Positions 1 to 9,983 of a stretch of DNA of 40,952 nt are shown here, in pieces. This stretch comes from Sulfuricurvum sp. (GTDB lineage: Bacteria > Campylobacterota > Campylobacteria > Campylobacterales > Sulfurimonadaceae). Every line of letters begins with the position of its first letter. Positions within the stretch are counted from its first letter, which is position 1. The stretch is from NCBI GenBank assembly GCA_030696285.1, contig JAUYSQ010000283.1:1-40952 (forward strand), in the 5' to 3' direction. The notes beneath the pieces are model-generated. The model saw nothing but the letters and a program-made list of their open reading frames with translations, was not told where the DNA came from and did no database searches. Both the position numbers and the translations under genes were made by a program.

Positions 1-329
1 GTGGGATGCGTAAACGAGTAGGGCTTGCCCGAACCCTTGCTCTTGAACCGGAAGTTATTTTGTACGATGAGCCAACCTCGGGACTTGACCCTGTCACCAG
101 TGATTTTATCACTCAGATGATCTGTCGCTTGCGTGATGAGATGGGAATGACATCAGTACTGATTAGCCACGATATTGCCGAGAGTTTCAAAGCGGGGGAC
201 AATTACGCGATGCTTTTTGACGGTATTATCGTCGAAGCAGGGGATAAAGAGGCTTTCCAAAATTCACCCAACGAAGTTGTTCAGCAGTTTATTCATGCCC
301 GTTCACAAGGACCAATAGCGTTTCATTAG
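1..329 (+). CDS. ABC transporter ATP-binding protein, MlaF-like (5'-truncated by window edge)
   Basis: Translation has ABC signature region (GMRKRVGLARTLALEP), Walker B ILYDEPTSGLDP and H-loop ISHD; the 'GMRKR..LAR' style is typical of Mla/Ttg2 ATPases. Confidence 0.85.
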   Translation, partial: GMRKRVGLARTLALEPEVILYDEPTSGLDPVTSDFITQMICRLRDEMGMTSVLISHDIAESFKAGDNYAMLFDGIIVEAGDKEAFQNSPNEVVQQFIHARSQGPIAFH

Positions 330-535
330 TTTTTATAAAATTTTTTTTAAAAATTTATACACTGCTTTAAGTTTCAATTATCTATAATCTATACTATAGT
401 TTGCTGCTATGGAATCATTCCAGGGTATCTCTTTCTCAAAGCAAATTGTAAATGAATATGCCCCTTAAAAAAATGTTTTCCTGTTACCCTTTACGCGTGA
501 AGTAGTGAAATTGCACTTAAAAAGGTAGATAGTAT

Positions 536-1045
536 ATGCAGCGGCCACATCCAACTCAATCAGAAAAAATACTAAACGCGGATGAATTTATTGTCTCAAA
601 GACGGATAGCCATGGGAAAATCCTCTATGGTAATAAAGTTTTTATAAAAATTTCAGGCTATGATGAAAGTGAATTGATTGGTTCTCCTCATTCCATTTTA
701 CGCCATCCGGATATGCCGAAAATTGTTTTCAAACTTTTGTGGGATCGTATCATGAATAAAGAAGAAATTTTTGCGTACGTCAAAAATCTTTGCAAAGACG
801 GGTCATATTATTGGGTCTATGCAAATGTAACGGCAACGCTCGAATCAAACGGTGATATTCGTGACTTTCATTCGGTTCGGCGTAAACCAAGCGCGAAAGC
901 GATGGAGATAATTCCTACATTGTATTCTCAGTTGAATACGGCTGAACGCAGTGGAGGGGTGCAAGCTTCAAAAGTATTGCTTGATAAAGTTTTGAATGAA
1001 AAAGGGGTCGATTATGACGAGTTTATCCTCAGTCTTCAACAATAA
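536..1045 (+). CDS. PAS-domain protein, Aer/CetB-like redox sensor
   Basis: Aer-type PAS with [42 protein letters not shown]; no output domain; overlaps the downstream MCP. Confidence 0.8.
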   Translation: MQRPHPTQSEKILNADEFIVSKTDSHGKILYGNKVFIKISGYDESELIGSPHSILRHPDMPKIVFKLLWDRIMNKEEIFAYVKNLCKDGSYYWVYANVTATLESNGDIRDFHSVRRKPSAKAMEIIPTLYSQLNTAERSGGVQASKVLLDKVLNEKGVDYDEFILSLQQ

Positions 1046-2471
1046 ACAAACACTGCTGTATTTTATACTTTCAATGGGATCGGCCATTTATTTTGCTTTT
1101 ATTGGAATGATGCTCCCTTCTATTGTTTTAGGAACAATTGCCATAATTGGATTGTTCCTAGCAGAGGAAGAAGCGTGTGAGAAGATTTTTAATGACAATC
1201 TAATCCGTCAAATACGCGATGTTCTTATAAAAGCCGGTAGCGGAAATTTATCGGAGCGCATTACTAATATTCCAAACAAACACGTTATGCAAGGTGTCGC
1301 CTGGGGAATTAATGACATGCTTGATCAGACGGAACAGATGATGCGTGATATTCGAGATTCCATCAAAGCAGCCAATACGGGTAACAGTAAAAGAATTATA
1401 TTTAGGGAGGGGTATCATGGCGATTTTGCTGCGGCATGTCCTGAACTCAATAGCGCAATTGGCTTGATTGCCGAATCGTACAAAGGAAAAATGACCGCTG
1501 AACTTTCCGCGTCATTCGAACTTACCAGTGGCGGAGTAGGAGACGGTCTTTCGGTTATACAAACGGATATTATTAAAAACGTTGAATTTTCAGAACGTAT
1601 CAATAATGCTTCATCTCAGACAGCGCAAAATGTTACGAAAAGTCAGGAATCGATTAGCAATGTAATGGGAAATTTAGAACATCTATTGGAACTTATTTCC
1701 GAATCCGGTGAATCAATTTTGTCTTTAAACGATAAGACGAGAGAGATTACGGCGATTGCCAATCTTATCAAAGACATTGCAGATCAAACCAATCTTTTGG
1801 CACTTAATGCAGCTATTGAAGCGGCACGAGCTGGTGAGCATGGGAGAGGATTTGCTGTGGTAGCGGATGAAGTACGCAAGCTTGCAGAGCGAACTCAAAA
1901 AGCAACCATGGAGATATCGATGACACTGCAAACACTTCAGCAAGAGGCGAGTGATATCTTGACAAGTTCTGAAAAAATTGGTTCCATAGCAGCAACTTCT
2001 CGAACAAATATCAATACATTTGAAGAGGTGCTTGGCGGTTTCTCGCAAACAGTCTCTGCAACAGCGAAGATGTCGCAGTATATTAGTGCCTCTTTGAATG
2101 CGACACTTGTAAAAGTAGACCATATTATTTTCAAACATAATACGTATTCAACGGTCATAAGTCAAGATATCGAAAAAGCGGCAGGTATTACTGACCATCA
2201 TGGTTGCCGAATGGGGAAATGGTACGATAGCGGAGATGGCAAACAATGCTTTTCACATACGCATGCCTATCAAAAGCTGGAGTCTCCTCATGCGCATGTA
2301 CATCGTATGGCGTTGGATACAATATCTTGTGCATTAAGCAAGGACTCCTCAGCTATTCAAAATCATCTAGAAATTATAAAGAATGTGACTGCGATGGAAG
2401 AATCAAGCCAAGTGATGTTTACGCTGCTTGATGAAATGGTCGATGAAGCAAATCCGGGAATCAATATTTAA
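1014..2471 (+). CDS. Methyl-accepting chemotaxis protein with N-terminal hydrophobic hairpin and C-terminal CZB (zinc-binding) domain
   Basis: MCP hairpin tip [41 protein letters not shown]-terminal [10 protein letters not shown]...SPHAHVH matches CZB; start chosen at internal ATG (MTSLSS). Confidence 0.85.
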   Translation: MTSLSSVFNNKQTLLYFILSMGSAIYFAFIGMMLPSIVLGTIAIIGLFLAEEEACEKIFNDNLIRQIRDVLIKAGSGNLSERITNIPNKHVMQGVAWGINDMLDQTEQMMRDIRDSIKAANTGNSKRIIFREGYHGDFAAACPELNSAIGLIAESYKGKMTAELSASFELTSGGVGDGLSVIQTDIIKNVEFSERINNASSQTAQNVTKSQESISNVMGNLEHLLELISESGESILSLNDKTREITAIANLIKDIADQTNLLALNAAIEAARAGEHGRGFAVVADEVRKLAERTQKATMEISMTLQTLQQEASDILTSSEKIGSIAATSRTNINTFEEVLGGFSQTVSATAKMSQYISASLNATLVKVDHIIFKHNTYSTVISQDIEKAAGITDHHGCRMGKWYDSGDGKQCFSHTHAYQKLESPHAHVHRMALDTISCALSKDSSAIQNHLEIIKNVTAMEESSQVMFTLLDEMVDEANPGINI

Positions 2472-2497
2472 AAAGAGAGGGGGTGAACCTATAAGTT

Positions 2498-2815
2498 CTA
2501 TCTCCCCCCAAACTTCTTCGTCCACCACTCTTGCGGGGTGAGAGTCTGTGTCTGTAAAAACTCTTCGTCAAAATTGTATTCGTAGGTTGAGCAGTATTCG
2601 AGCACGGTAGCGTAGGCTTCGTTTATTTGAGTGCTCATAGCGTGAGCTGTATCCGGATCATCCGTATGTTTGTCAGGATGCCATTGTTTCATCATACTTT
2701 TGTAGCGGGTTTTGATTTCGGAGAGAGTGGCTTTGTCACTCAGGCCAAGGAGCGTTTTGGCCTTTATGAGTGTGTCAAAAGAAATCATATTAAACTTTAG
2801 GGGGAGCAGGGACAT
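2498..2815 (-). CDS. Small J-domain (DnaJ-like) protein
   Basis: J domain with HPD motif: LLGLSDKATLSEIKTRYKSMMKQWHPDKH; true start may be 2788 (MISFDTL). Confidence 0.8.
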   Translation of the reverse strand: MSLLPLKFNMISFDTLIKAKTLLGLSDKATLSEIKTRYKSMMKQWHPDKHTDDPDTAHAMSTQINEAYATVLEYCSTYEYNFDEEFLQTQTLTPQEWWTKKFGGR

Positions 2816-2825
2816 TTGTCTCTGC

Positions 2826-2853
2826 CATTAAAACGGATATATTCGTTTTAATG
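2826..2853. terminator. Hairpin CATTAAAACG...CGTTTTAATG downstream of ftsZ
   Basis: Perfect 10-bp inverted repeat with 8-nt loop between ftsZ stop and the J-domain gene; no strong T-tract, so function uncertain. Confidence 0.4.
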
Positions 2854-2867
2854 CGTAGCATTGATAG

Positions 2868-3992
2868 TTAGTCTTTTTGTTGACGCATAAACGTCGGAAC
2901 ATCCAAGAAATCTTCACTGTAATCACCGTTGGAAACCATAGCGGCACGAACAACTACGCGTGGTTTGATAGACATTTCTTTGTTTTCAAATTCAGAGTTG
3001 TTAATCCCTTGAGCGGCTCTTTTTTCAAATCCGGTAGCCACAAGGGTGATACGGATAAAATCAAGAGGGAAATCTTCATGAGTGGTTGTTCCAAAGATAA
3101 CTTCAGCGCTGTCATCGACACTTTTATGAACCACTTCCATAGCAGAGCTTAGTTCCATCAATGGAAAATCAGGGTGTGTATTGAAGTGAACGAGTACGCC
3201 CAATGCACCCGTAATAGACATATTGTCCAAAAGTGGGGATTCGATAGCATTTTTGATTGCTTCGTAGGCTGCATTTTCACCCTTGTATTCGCCCACACCC
3301 ATAAGAGCCAGTCCGCGATGACTCATAACGGTTTGCAAATCAGCGAAGTCAAGATTGATATCGTTTTCACCACTGGCAAGAATCATCCCTGATGTGCCGC
3401 TAACAGCACGAGCAAGAACACTGTCAACGATTTTAAAACTCTCTTTGAGTCCCATCTTTGGATCGATGATAGAGAGAAGTTTGTCATTAGGGATAACGAC
3501 GATAGAATCCGATTCGTTTTTGAGCTCTTCAAGACCCTCTTCTGCAAGCTGCAGACGTTTTCGTCCTTCAAATGCAAACGGTTTGGTAACGACGGCAATG
3601 GTTAACGCGCCCATTTCTCTTGCAATCTTAGCGATAATAGGCGCTGCACCCGTACCCGTACCGCCACCAAGCCCGGCAGCTACGAAAACAATATCAGCAC
3701 CGTCTAGTGCACGCGCCAAATCTTCAAAATTTTCTAGGGCAGACTCTTTACCTACTTCAGGCTTCATCCCCGCACCCAATCCTTTGGTGAGTTTAACACC
3801 AATTTGAATTTTCGTAGAAGCATGACATCTTTCGAGTGCCTGCGCATCTGTGTTAGCAATAATCAGTTCAATTCCAGGGATCTGTTCTTTAAGCATATGA
3901 CCGATCATATTGCCGCCGCCGCCGCCGACACCGACCGCTACGATCCGTGCTCCTGTTAATGTGGTTGACTCTTTTATTGAAAATGGTTCCAT
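2868..3992 (-). CDS. ftsZ: Cell division protein FtsZ
   Basis: Tubulin signature GGGTGTGAAP, VGVGGGGGNMI, C-terminal conserved peptide DFLDVPTFMRQQ. Confidence 0.98.
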   Translation of the reverse strand: MEPFSIKESTTLTGARIVAVGVGGGGGNMIGHMLKEQIPGIELIIANTDAQALERCHASTKIQIGVKLTKGLGAGMKPEVGKESALENFEDLARALDGADIVFVAAGLGGGTGTGAAPIIAKIAREMGALTIAVVTKPFAFEGRKRLQLAEEGLEELKNESDSIVVIPNDKLLSIIDPKMGLKESFKIVDSVLARAVSGTSGMILASGENDINLDFADLQTVMSHRGLALMGVGEYKGENAAYEAIKNAIESPLLDNMSITGALGVLVHFNTHPDFPLMELSSAMEVVHKSVDDSAEVIFGTTTHEDFPLDFIRITLVATGFEKRAAQGINNSEFENKEMSIKPRVVVRAAMVSNGDYSEDFLDVPTFMRQQKD

Positions 3993-4010
3993 GCTTGCTC
4001 CTTGGTGTGA

Positions 4011-5453
4011 TTAAAATAGTTGAGTTGCCCAATTCCAAAACTTGGCAATTGGATTTGGTTCATCGTCTTTGTTATTCGATTTACTGCCAAGATTGAGCAT
4101 TTTTGATAACTCTGATCTTGGTTTCGTTTCCGTTTTAGGGGCACTCTTTTGCGTATTGCTAGGAGCGCTTTTGGATTGTGCTGATGTTGATGAATGCGCT
4201 GAAGGCATCGGATAAGGCATGCTCTCTTCCTCAGCACTGGGTGCTATTTCGTGATGCAAAACTTCTTCACCTGAATGACGCATACGTTTATTCACATCGA
4301 TTTCGTAGCGCGTGTATCCACCGGCTGAATATTTGATAAGCCCTACCGCACCTGAATACGATGGATCACGCAGGGTATCAAACAATCCGCCCATATCAGA
4401 TGGCTTAGCGAGGCGTACGGGCATATTGTCGAGAATGGCTACGGCTAACTCACGGAGCCCTTCGATTTTGGTAAATCCGCCGGTGAGGACAACTCCTGCC
4501 CCTAGGTGGTCTTTGAGCCCGCTTTTTTCGATGGATTGAGCGATAATCATCAGGGTTTCTTCCACACGAGCATAGATCACGTTATGAACGACTTCCAAAG
4601 AGACTTCATGGGTTGCATTTTCATCACCGATAACAGGGAGCTCGATTAAATCATTGCTCGGAGTATAGAGGGAACCATAGTTCATTTTTACATTATCTGC
4701 TGTTTGAAGCGGTGTGTGCAATGCCATAGAGAGATCGTTGGTGATGTGATTGGAACCGACACCTAGAAAATCATTATAACGGATTGCATGACCCGAGTGG
4801 ATAACGATATTGCTGGTATTCCCACCCATATCGACTACCGCAGCCCCTAATTCTTTTTCATCGTGATTTAAGACAGCAATAGCCGAAGCATAACCGCTAA
4901 GAACGACACCCTCGACATCAACGCCTGCAGCTTTGACCGCTTTGCGCAGATTATTCAGATTGCTCTTGACGGTTGTAATGATATGCGTCTCTACTTCCAA
5001 TCGTGAAGCATTCATCCCCAGTGGATCTTCGATGAAATCTTGATCGTCTACCTTGAAATTATACGGAAGTGCGTGTAAGACTTCGAATTCATTAGGGATA
5101 TTAGCGTTATACAATGAGGTGTGCATAACACGGTTTATCTCTTTTAAGGTAATCTCTTTATCCGGAATATTGACGATACCGCTGGAATTAAGGCTTTTGG
5201 TGTACGCGCCAGAAATCGTTACAATAGCGCTTTTTAGATCGGTGCCTGCTACTCGTTTGGCATCATTTAAGGCGCTTTTAATCGATTTTGAAGCGAGTTC
5301 AATATTGGTGATGCTCCCTTTTCGAAGCCCTTGTGCTTTGGAAATACCGGCTCCAATTATCTGAGCACTATTGTCATCATCAATCTCGGCAATAATGGCA
5401 CAGACTTTCGTCGAACCGATATCAATGGCTAAAACCGTTCGTTTCAAAATCAA
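4011..5453 (-). CDS. ftsA: Cell division protein FtsA
   Basis: Actin-like ATPase (LAIDIGSTKVCAIIAE, VVDMGGNTSNIVI, VVLTGGFTKIEGL); C-terminal amphipathic tail NPIAKFWNWATQLF. Confidence 0.97.
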   Translation of the reverse strand: MILKRTVLAIDIGSTKVCAIIAEIDDDNSAQIIGAGISKAQGLRKGSITNIELASKSIKSALNDAKRVAGTDLKSAIVTISGAYTKSLNSSGIVNIPDKEITLKEINRVMHTSLYNANIPNEFEVLHALPYNFKVDDQDFIEDPLGMNASRLEVETHIITTVKSNLNNLRKAVKAAGVDVEGVVLSGYASAIAVLNHDEKELGAAVVDMGGNTSNIVIHSGHAIRYNDFLGVGSNHITNDLSMALHTPLQTADNVKMNYGSLYTPSNDLIELPVIGDENATHEVSLEVVHNVIYARVEETLMIIAQSIEKSGLKDHLGAGVVLTGGFTKIEGLRELAVAILDNMPVRLAKPSDMGGLFDTLRDPSYSGAVGLIKYSAGGYTRYEIDVNKRMRHSGEEVLHHEIAPSAEEESMPYPMPSAHSSTSAQSKSAPSNTQKSAPKTETKPRSELSKMLNLGSKSNNKDDEPNPIAKFWNWATQLF

Positions 5454-6802
5454 ATCCCCTCTGCATAGATTTCAATTGGATACTTATTCTCAAGCGTTTT
5501 CAGTAGCTTTTGATTGAGTACATTTCCCTTTAACTTTATAACGGTGTTCTCATCAGCTATTGTCGTATCTTGAAGCAACTTTTGTTCCAAAACGTTATAA
5601 AGTATAACATTTCCAGATTTTAAGGTTAAAAACCCTTGTTTTTGTTTGGATGCAAACAGTTTGTCAATAAATTCGGCCGATTCTGTCGCAGATAATCCCG
5701 CAAGGGAGGTGTTTTCTTTGCGTGTAATGAAATCACTCACTGTTCCGTGAAATGTTTTATAACTGTTTTGTGCTAACTCTTGAAGTTTGGCTTTTTTCAT
5801 CTCTACAGCATAACCGATGTTAGCTTCTGCTTTTGCTTCTTCATACGTTTTGGCACTTGCAGGATTTGTTTTTTCGAGTTTGATGATAACATATTCGTTA
5901 CCAACTTTTCGTGGTTTCAAGAAAGGTTTTTTCTCACTCAATCCCGCGATCTCTTTTAAAAGCTCAGGTGAAAAAAGTGTTGAGTCCGCGGACAATGTCA
6001 TTGTCTCAATTCTGATAGATGCAGGAAGAGTCCCTTTCTTAAAATCGATATAACGTCGTAGCGCTTCCTTCTCGGAACCGTTTTCATCCAACGCAGCAGA
6101 AATCTGAGGATGAGCAATGGAGAGCTCATAGTTTGCCGCTTTTTTAAACTGATTTTTATTTTTTCCCCAATACGCTTTGAGCCCTGCTTCATCAGGAATA
6201 ACGGTGACAGCATCGGGAGTGAGCAATTTGTAGTCGATTTTATCCGCTGTACCCATTGCATACGCTACGGTCAATTTTTCTAGCGTGCTAACCGTTGGAG
6301 CAAAGAGATAGAGCGTTTTTTGAATCAACAATTCGCGGCGCATTGACTCTTCGTATTCTTTTATAGTGAGACGATTTTGTTTTAAAACGTCAGCATACGT
6401 TTCTTTGTTAAAAGTTCCATTTTTAGTAAATACATTTTGAGATTTAATAAGATTCAAAAGCTCTTCATTACTGACTTTTATTCCATAGCTTGCCGCTAAA
6501 TTTAAAATGAGAGCTTGGTCAACAAGACTTTTGAGAGCTTGGCGTTGTAAGCCAAATTGCTTCGCTTGCGCTTCGTCTAATTTTCCTTGAAAAACTTGGT
6601 TGTATTGGTTGAAGAGATTGCTATACGATTTTTGAAGTTCTTCGGCAGTAATGCTCACATCACCGACTTTGGCAACGGCTCCTGCTTTATCGCCGTAATC
6701 GTACTGCCCCCATCCTACAAATCCTGCTCCGATAAAGGCGATGGTTGAGATCCAGATTGTTACGACGAGGTATTTTCGGTGGCGCTGCATCCAAGTAATC
6801 AT
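5450..6802 (-). CDS. PpiD/SurA-like periplasmic folding factor (membrane anchored)
   Basis: N-terminal HRKYLVVTIWISTIAFIGAGFVGWG anchor followed by SurA_N-like region; located upstream of ftsA. Confidence 0.8.
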   Translation of the reverse strand: MITWMQRHRKYLVVTIWISTIAFIGAGFVGWGQYDYGDKAGAVAKVGDVSITAEELQKSYSNLFNQYNQVFQGKLDEAQAKQFGLQRQALKSLVDQALILNLAASYGIKVSNEELLNLIKSQNVFTKNGTFNKETYADVLKQNRLTIKEYEESMRRELLIQKTLYLFAPTVSTLEKLTVAYAMGTADKIDYKLLTPDAVTVIPDEAGLKAYWGKNKNQFKKAANYELSIAHPQISAALDENGSEKEALRRYIDFKKGTLPASIRIETMTLSADSTLFSPELLKEIAGLSEKKPFLKPRKVGNEYVIIKLEKTNPASAKTYEEAKAEANIGYAVEMKKAKLQELAQNSYKTFHGTVSDFITRKENTSLAGLSATESAEFIDKLFASKQKQGFLTLKSGNVILYNVLEQKLLQDTTIADENTVIKLKGNVLNQKLLKTLENKYPIEIYAEGI

Positions 6803-6943
6803 TATTTTGTGAACCTTTAATATTTAATTATGGTGTAAAATTAGGATATTCTAGTGCTTTTACCATTAAACTTCTATGAAAATGGAGTGTAATAACACAA
6901 TGTTATAGCATTTTTGAAAAAACAGTTCATTATTGGAGGAAAA

Positions 6944-8245
6944 ATGACCAATCAAACATTATCAAATCGTGATATTAGCGTGTTGTGGCATCCATGTACA
7001 CAAATGAAAGATCATGAGACTTTTCCCATTATTCCTATTGCACGAGGGGCGGGAGTTTATCTGTATGATTTTGATGGGAACCAATATATCGATGCCATTA
7101 GCAGTTGGTGGGTCAATCTCTTCGGGCACGCGCATCCTTATATTAACAGTAAAGTGAAAGAACAGCTCGATACTTTAGAGCATGTTATCCTCGCAGGCTT
7201 TACCCATGAGGGGATCGTCCGTCTCTCTGAGCGTCTCGTGGCCTTGGCACCGGAGGGTCTGCGTCGTTGTTTTTACGCCGATAATGGTTCCAGCGCTATC
7301 GAAGTAGCGTTAAAAATGTCGTATCATGCCCATAAAAATAACGGAGCTAACAAAGGGGTATTCGTTTCCCTTTCCAACAGTTATCATGGTGAAACATTAG
7401 GGGCTCTCTCCATCGGGGATGTGGCGCTTTACAAAGAGACGTATGAGCCGTTATTGATCCGATCCGTTCAAACGCCTGTTCCTAATAACAACACGATTGA
7501 AGCAGCCCAGAAGGCGATTGAAGCATACGAGCAGTTATTACAAGAGAGAAGCGATGAAATTGCCGCTTTGATCGTTGAACCGTTAGTGCAGGGAGCAGGG
7601 GGAATGGTCATGTATCATCCTTATTTTTTAACAAAAGCAAAAGAATTGAGTACGCAATACGGTGTTCATTTTATTGCCGATGAGATTATGGTAGGATTTG
7701 GGAGAACGGGGACGTTGTTTGCGTGCGAGCAAGCAGGTATCACCCCTGATTTTTTGATCCTCTCCAAGGGGTTAACCGGGGGGTATCTTCCTTTGTCGGT
7801 CGTACTAACAACCGAGAAAATCTATAATACGTTTTATTGTGATTATGATCCTTATCGCTCTTTTTTACATTCGCACAGTTATACGGGCAATGCCCTCGCG
7901 TGTGCCGCTGCAAACGCCACACTGGATATTTTTGAGAGCCAAAACGTTATTGAATCAAACAAAATGTTATCGCAGGCTATGGGAGAAGAGCTTTTGAGGT
8001 TTGAACATCGCCGTGAGGTAAAAGAGATTCGGCAGTGTGGAATGATCGGTGTCATTGAACTGCATGGATTTGACTCGAGCAAACGGGTGGGGGTTCAAAT
8101 TCATCGACATTGTTTGGGATTAGGGGTTCTGATACGTCCATTAGGAAATGTAATCTATGTTATGCCTCCTTACCTAATCAGTGTTAGTGAACTCGTCAGA
8201 GTATTTGATGCCATTGAGTCAGCTTTAAACGAGCACTGTGTATAA
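6944..8245 (+). CDS. bioA: Adenosylmethionine-8-amino-7-oxononanoate aminotransferase
   Basis: Class III aminotransferase: SRDISVLWHPCTQMKDHE, YIDAISSWWVNLFGHAHP, IADEIMVGFGRTGTLFACEQAGITPDFLILSKGLTGGYLPLS; GGAGGA RBS before ATG at 6944. Confidence 0.96.
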   Translation: MTNQTLSNRDISVLWHPCTQMKDHETFPIIPIARGAGVYLYDFDGNQYIDAISSWWVNLFGHAHPYINSKVKEQLDTLEHVILAGFTHEGIVRLSERLVALAPEGLRRCFYADNGSSAIEVALKMSYHAHKNNGANKGVFVSLSNSYHGETLGALSIGDVALYKETYEPLLIRSVQTPVPNNNTIEAAQKAIEAYEQLLQERSDEIAALIVEPLVQGAGGMVMYHPYFLTKAKELSTQYGVHFIADEIMVGFGRTGTLFACEQAGITPDFLILSKGLTGGYLPLSVVLTTEKIYNTFYCDYDPYRSFLHSHSYTGNALACAAANATLDIFESQNVIESNKMLSQAMGEELLRFEHRREVKEIRQCGMIGVIELHGFDSSKRVGVQIHRHCLGLGVLIRPLGNVIYVMPPYLISVSELVRVFDAIESALNEHCV

Positions 8246-8246
8246 T
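8241..8246 (+). promoter_or_regulatory. Putative sigma70 -10 box (TATAAT) for rsmH overlapping the bioA stop codon
   Basis: TGTGTATAATTAGC about 30 nt before the TTG start of rsmH. Confidence 0.4.
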
Positions 8247-8274
8247 TAGCGTTGATAAAATAAAAGGTCGTTCG

Positions 8275-9195
8275 TTGAAAAAAATTCCCCATATTCCTGT
8301 GTTGTACCGTGAAGTTGTTGAGGCTTATGCAGCGTGCAAAGAGGGTACTATTATCGACTGTACGATGGGGTATGGCGGTCATACGTCATTGTTGCTCGAT
8401 GCGCAGTCCAATCGTATGCTTATCGGAATTGATCAAGATCCTACAGCTATTGCCTTTTCAACAGAGCGTTTATCCTTGTATGGTGATCGTGCAGAGATGC
8501 GGCAGGGGCGTTTTTCCGCTGTTGCAGAGACTCTTATGGGCGAAAAAGGCGATCAAATTTGCGGAATTTTGGCGGATATAGGGGTTTCATCGCTGCAACT
8601 CGATCAGCGTGAACGGGGCTTTTCGTATGAGAGCGAAAATCTGGACATGCGGATGGACCCAAATGCACCATTGAGCGCATACGAAGTGGTCAATGAGTAT
8701 GGGCAAAGTGCCTTGGAGAAAATTTTACGAGAATACGGGGAAGTGACCAATGCGCGTATCGTCGCCGAAACCATCGTAAAAAAGCGTCCGTTTGAATCGG
8801 CAAAAGAGCTTTCAAATGCAATTTTTCATCTGATGCCCAAGGGTAAAAAAATTCACCCCAGTACACTGGTGATGCAAGCAATCCGTATCGAAGTGAATGA
8901 TGAGCTTGGAGAACTAACACGCTTACTTGATGCCATAGAAAAGTCTGGGTTAAAGAAATTGCGGGTTGGAATCATCACTTTTCACTCTCTGGAAGATCGG
9001 ATTGTCAAGCAGCGGTTTACTACGTGGGCAAAAAATTGTATTTGTCCTGACGATGCGATGCGATGTACGTGCGGAAACAACCATTCGATCGGTAAAGTGA
9101 TTACCAAAAAACCGCTTACAGCGCAAGAAGATGAGCTTCGTGCCAACTCACGAAGCCGAAGTGCGAAATTACGAATTTTTGAGATAAATAGATAG
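8275..9195 (+). CDS. rsmH: 16S rRNA (cytosine(1402)-N4)-methyltransferase RsmH (MraW)
   Basis: IPHIPVLYREVVE, DCTMGYGGHTSLLL, GILADIGVSSLQLD, ITFHSLEDRIVKQRF; TTG start. Confidence 0.97.
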   Translation: MKKIPHIPVLYREVVEAYAACKEGTIIDCTMGYGGHTSLLLDAQSNRMLIGIDQDPTAIAFSTERLSLYGDRAEMRQGRFSAVAETLMGEKGDQICGILADIGVSSLQLDQRERGFSYESENLDMRMDPNAPLSAYEVVNEYGQSALEKILREYGEVTNARIVAETIVKKRPFESAKELSNAIFHLMPKGKKIHPSTLVMQAIRIEVNDELGELTRLLDAIEKSGLKKLRVGIITFHSLEDRIVKQRFTTWAKNCICPDDAMRCTCGNNHSIGKVITKKPLTAQEDELRANSRSRSAKLRIFEINR

Positions 9196-9201
9196 GTATT
9201 C

Positions 9202-9480
9202 ATGAACGCTAAAGATGATATTTTAGACGAAACACAATCGATTATTACCCCTGATGAGTCGATGGGACCACGATTTTTACGGAATGTTTTTATCGGAATA
9301 TTTTTACTCCTCATTATTGTTTTCCCAAAAATATTTATCCAAACGCAAATCTATTTTAAAAGCCGAGAAATATCAACGCTCAACCGCGAACACGATGCCC
9401 TCAAAGAGGAGAACCGTATTCTCCATGCCAAAGTGGAGCAAATGGTGTACAAAAATAAAATTTTGGATACGTTGTTTTAG
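9202..9480 (+). CDS. Small single-TM coiled-coil protein, FtsL-like candidate
   Basis: Short cytoplasmic N-term, TM (FIGIFLLLIIVFPKIFI), then heptad-like region (SREISTLNREHDALKEENRILHAKVEQM); immediately after rsmH, as ftsL is in dcw clusters. Confidence 0.6.
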   Translation: MNAKDDILDETQSIITPDESMGPRFLRNVFIGIFLLLIIVFPKIFIQTQIYFKSREISTLNREHDALKEENRILHAKVEQMVYKNKILDTLF

Positions 9481-9563
9481 GGTTCGCTGTTCAAGATGAC
9501 ATAGGTCATATTGTGGGTGAACGTTTTATGATATAATCGCCCTTTTAATCTTGGAGCACATTT

Positions 9564-9983
9564 GTGATTAAAGTTTTTCTTCTGGCTTGGGTTCTCCTCT
9601 TTTCTGGTTATGGGGAACCTTGGCGAGAGACGAAGAGCTTTACGCTTAAAAAAGATGAAGTTGCTAAGATTTTGGTAAAAACAACGTCACCCAAGCAAGA
9701 GAAGGTTTTTTTCTGGAGGTGGACGCTGTATACCGATAAGGCACTGGTCGTTCATGAAAGTTTTGATCGGTTTGTGGGTCAACATATCTTGAACCTCGAA
9801 CATCATCAAAGTTTTCGTAAACGTCTTTTAAACGCGGTGAAAAGTGAAAAAGATGTCCCTTATGCTATCGTTGTATTTAAAAAATTTGATGATGTGAACA
9901 AAACGGCACAGTTTGATTTGTTGTTAATCGATCAAGAGAAAAGAGTTATTTTGGATTATTTGACGAAGGAAGAGAAACATTGA
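9564..9983 (+). CDS. Conserved hypothetical protein with signal peptide
   Basis: GTG start with GGAG RBS; MIKVFLLAWVLLFSGYG leader; ATGA overlap with downstream prenyl synthase. Confidence 0.75.
   Translation: MIKVFLLAWVLLFSGYGEPWRETKSFTLKKDEVAKILVKTTSPKQEKVFFWRWTLYTDKALVVHESFDRFVGQHILNLEHHQSFRKRLLNAVKSEKDVPYAIVVFKKFDDVNKTAQFDLLLIDQEKRVILDYLTKEEKH

Noticed and set aside
3355-3807. 150-aa plus-strand ORF antisense to ftsZ
   Set aside because: Low-complexity Ser/Pro/Ala composition typical of antisense shadow ORFs; ftsZ is unambiguous
9496-9509. ATGAC-ATAG-GTCAT inverted repeat upstream of the 9564 gene
   Set aside because: Only 5-bp arms; too weak to support a specific operator without comparative data
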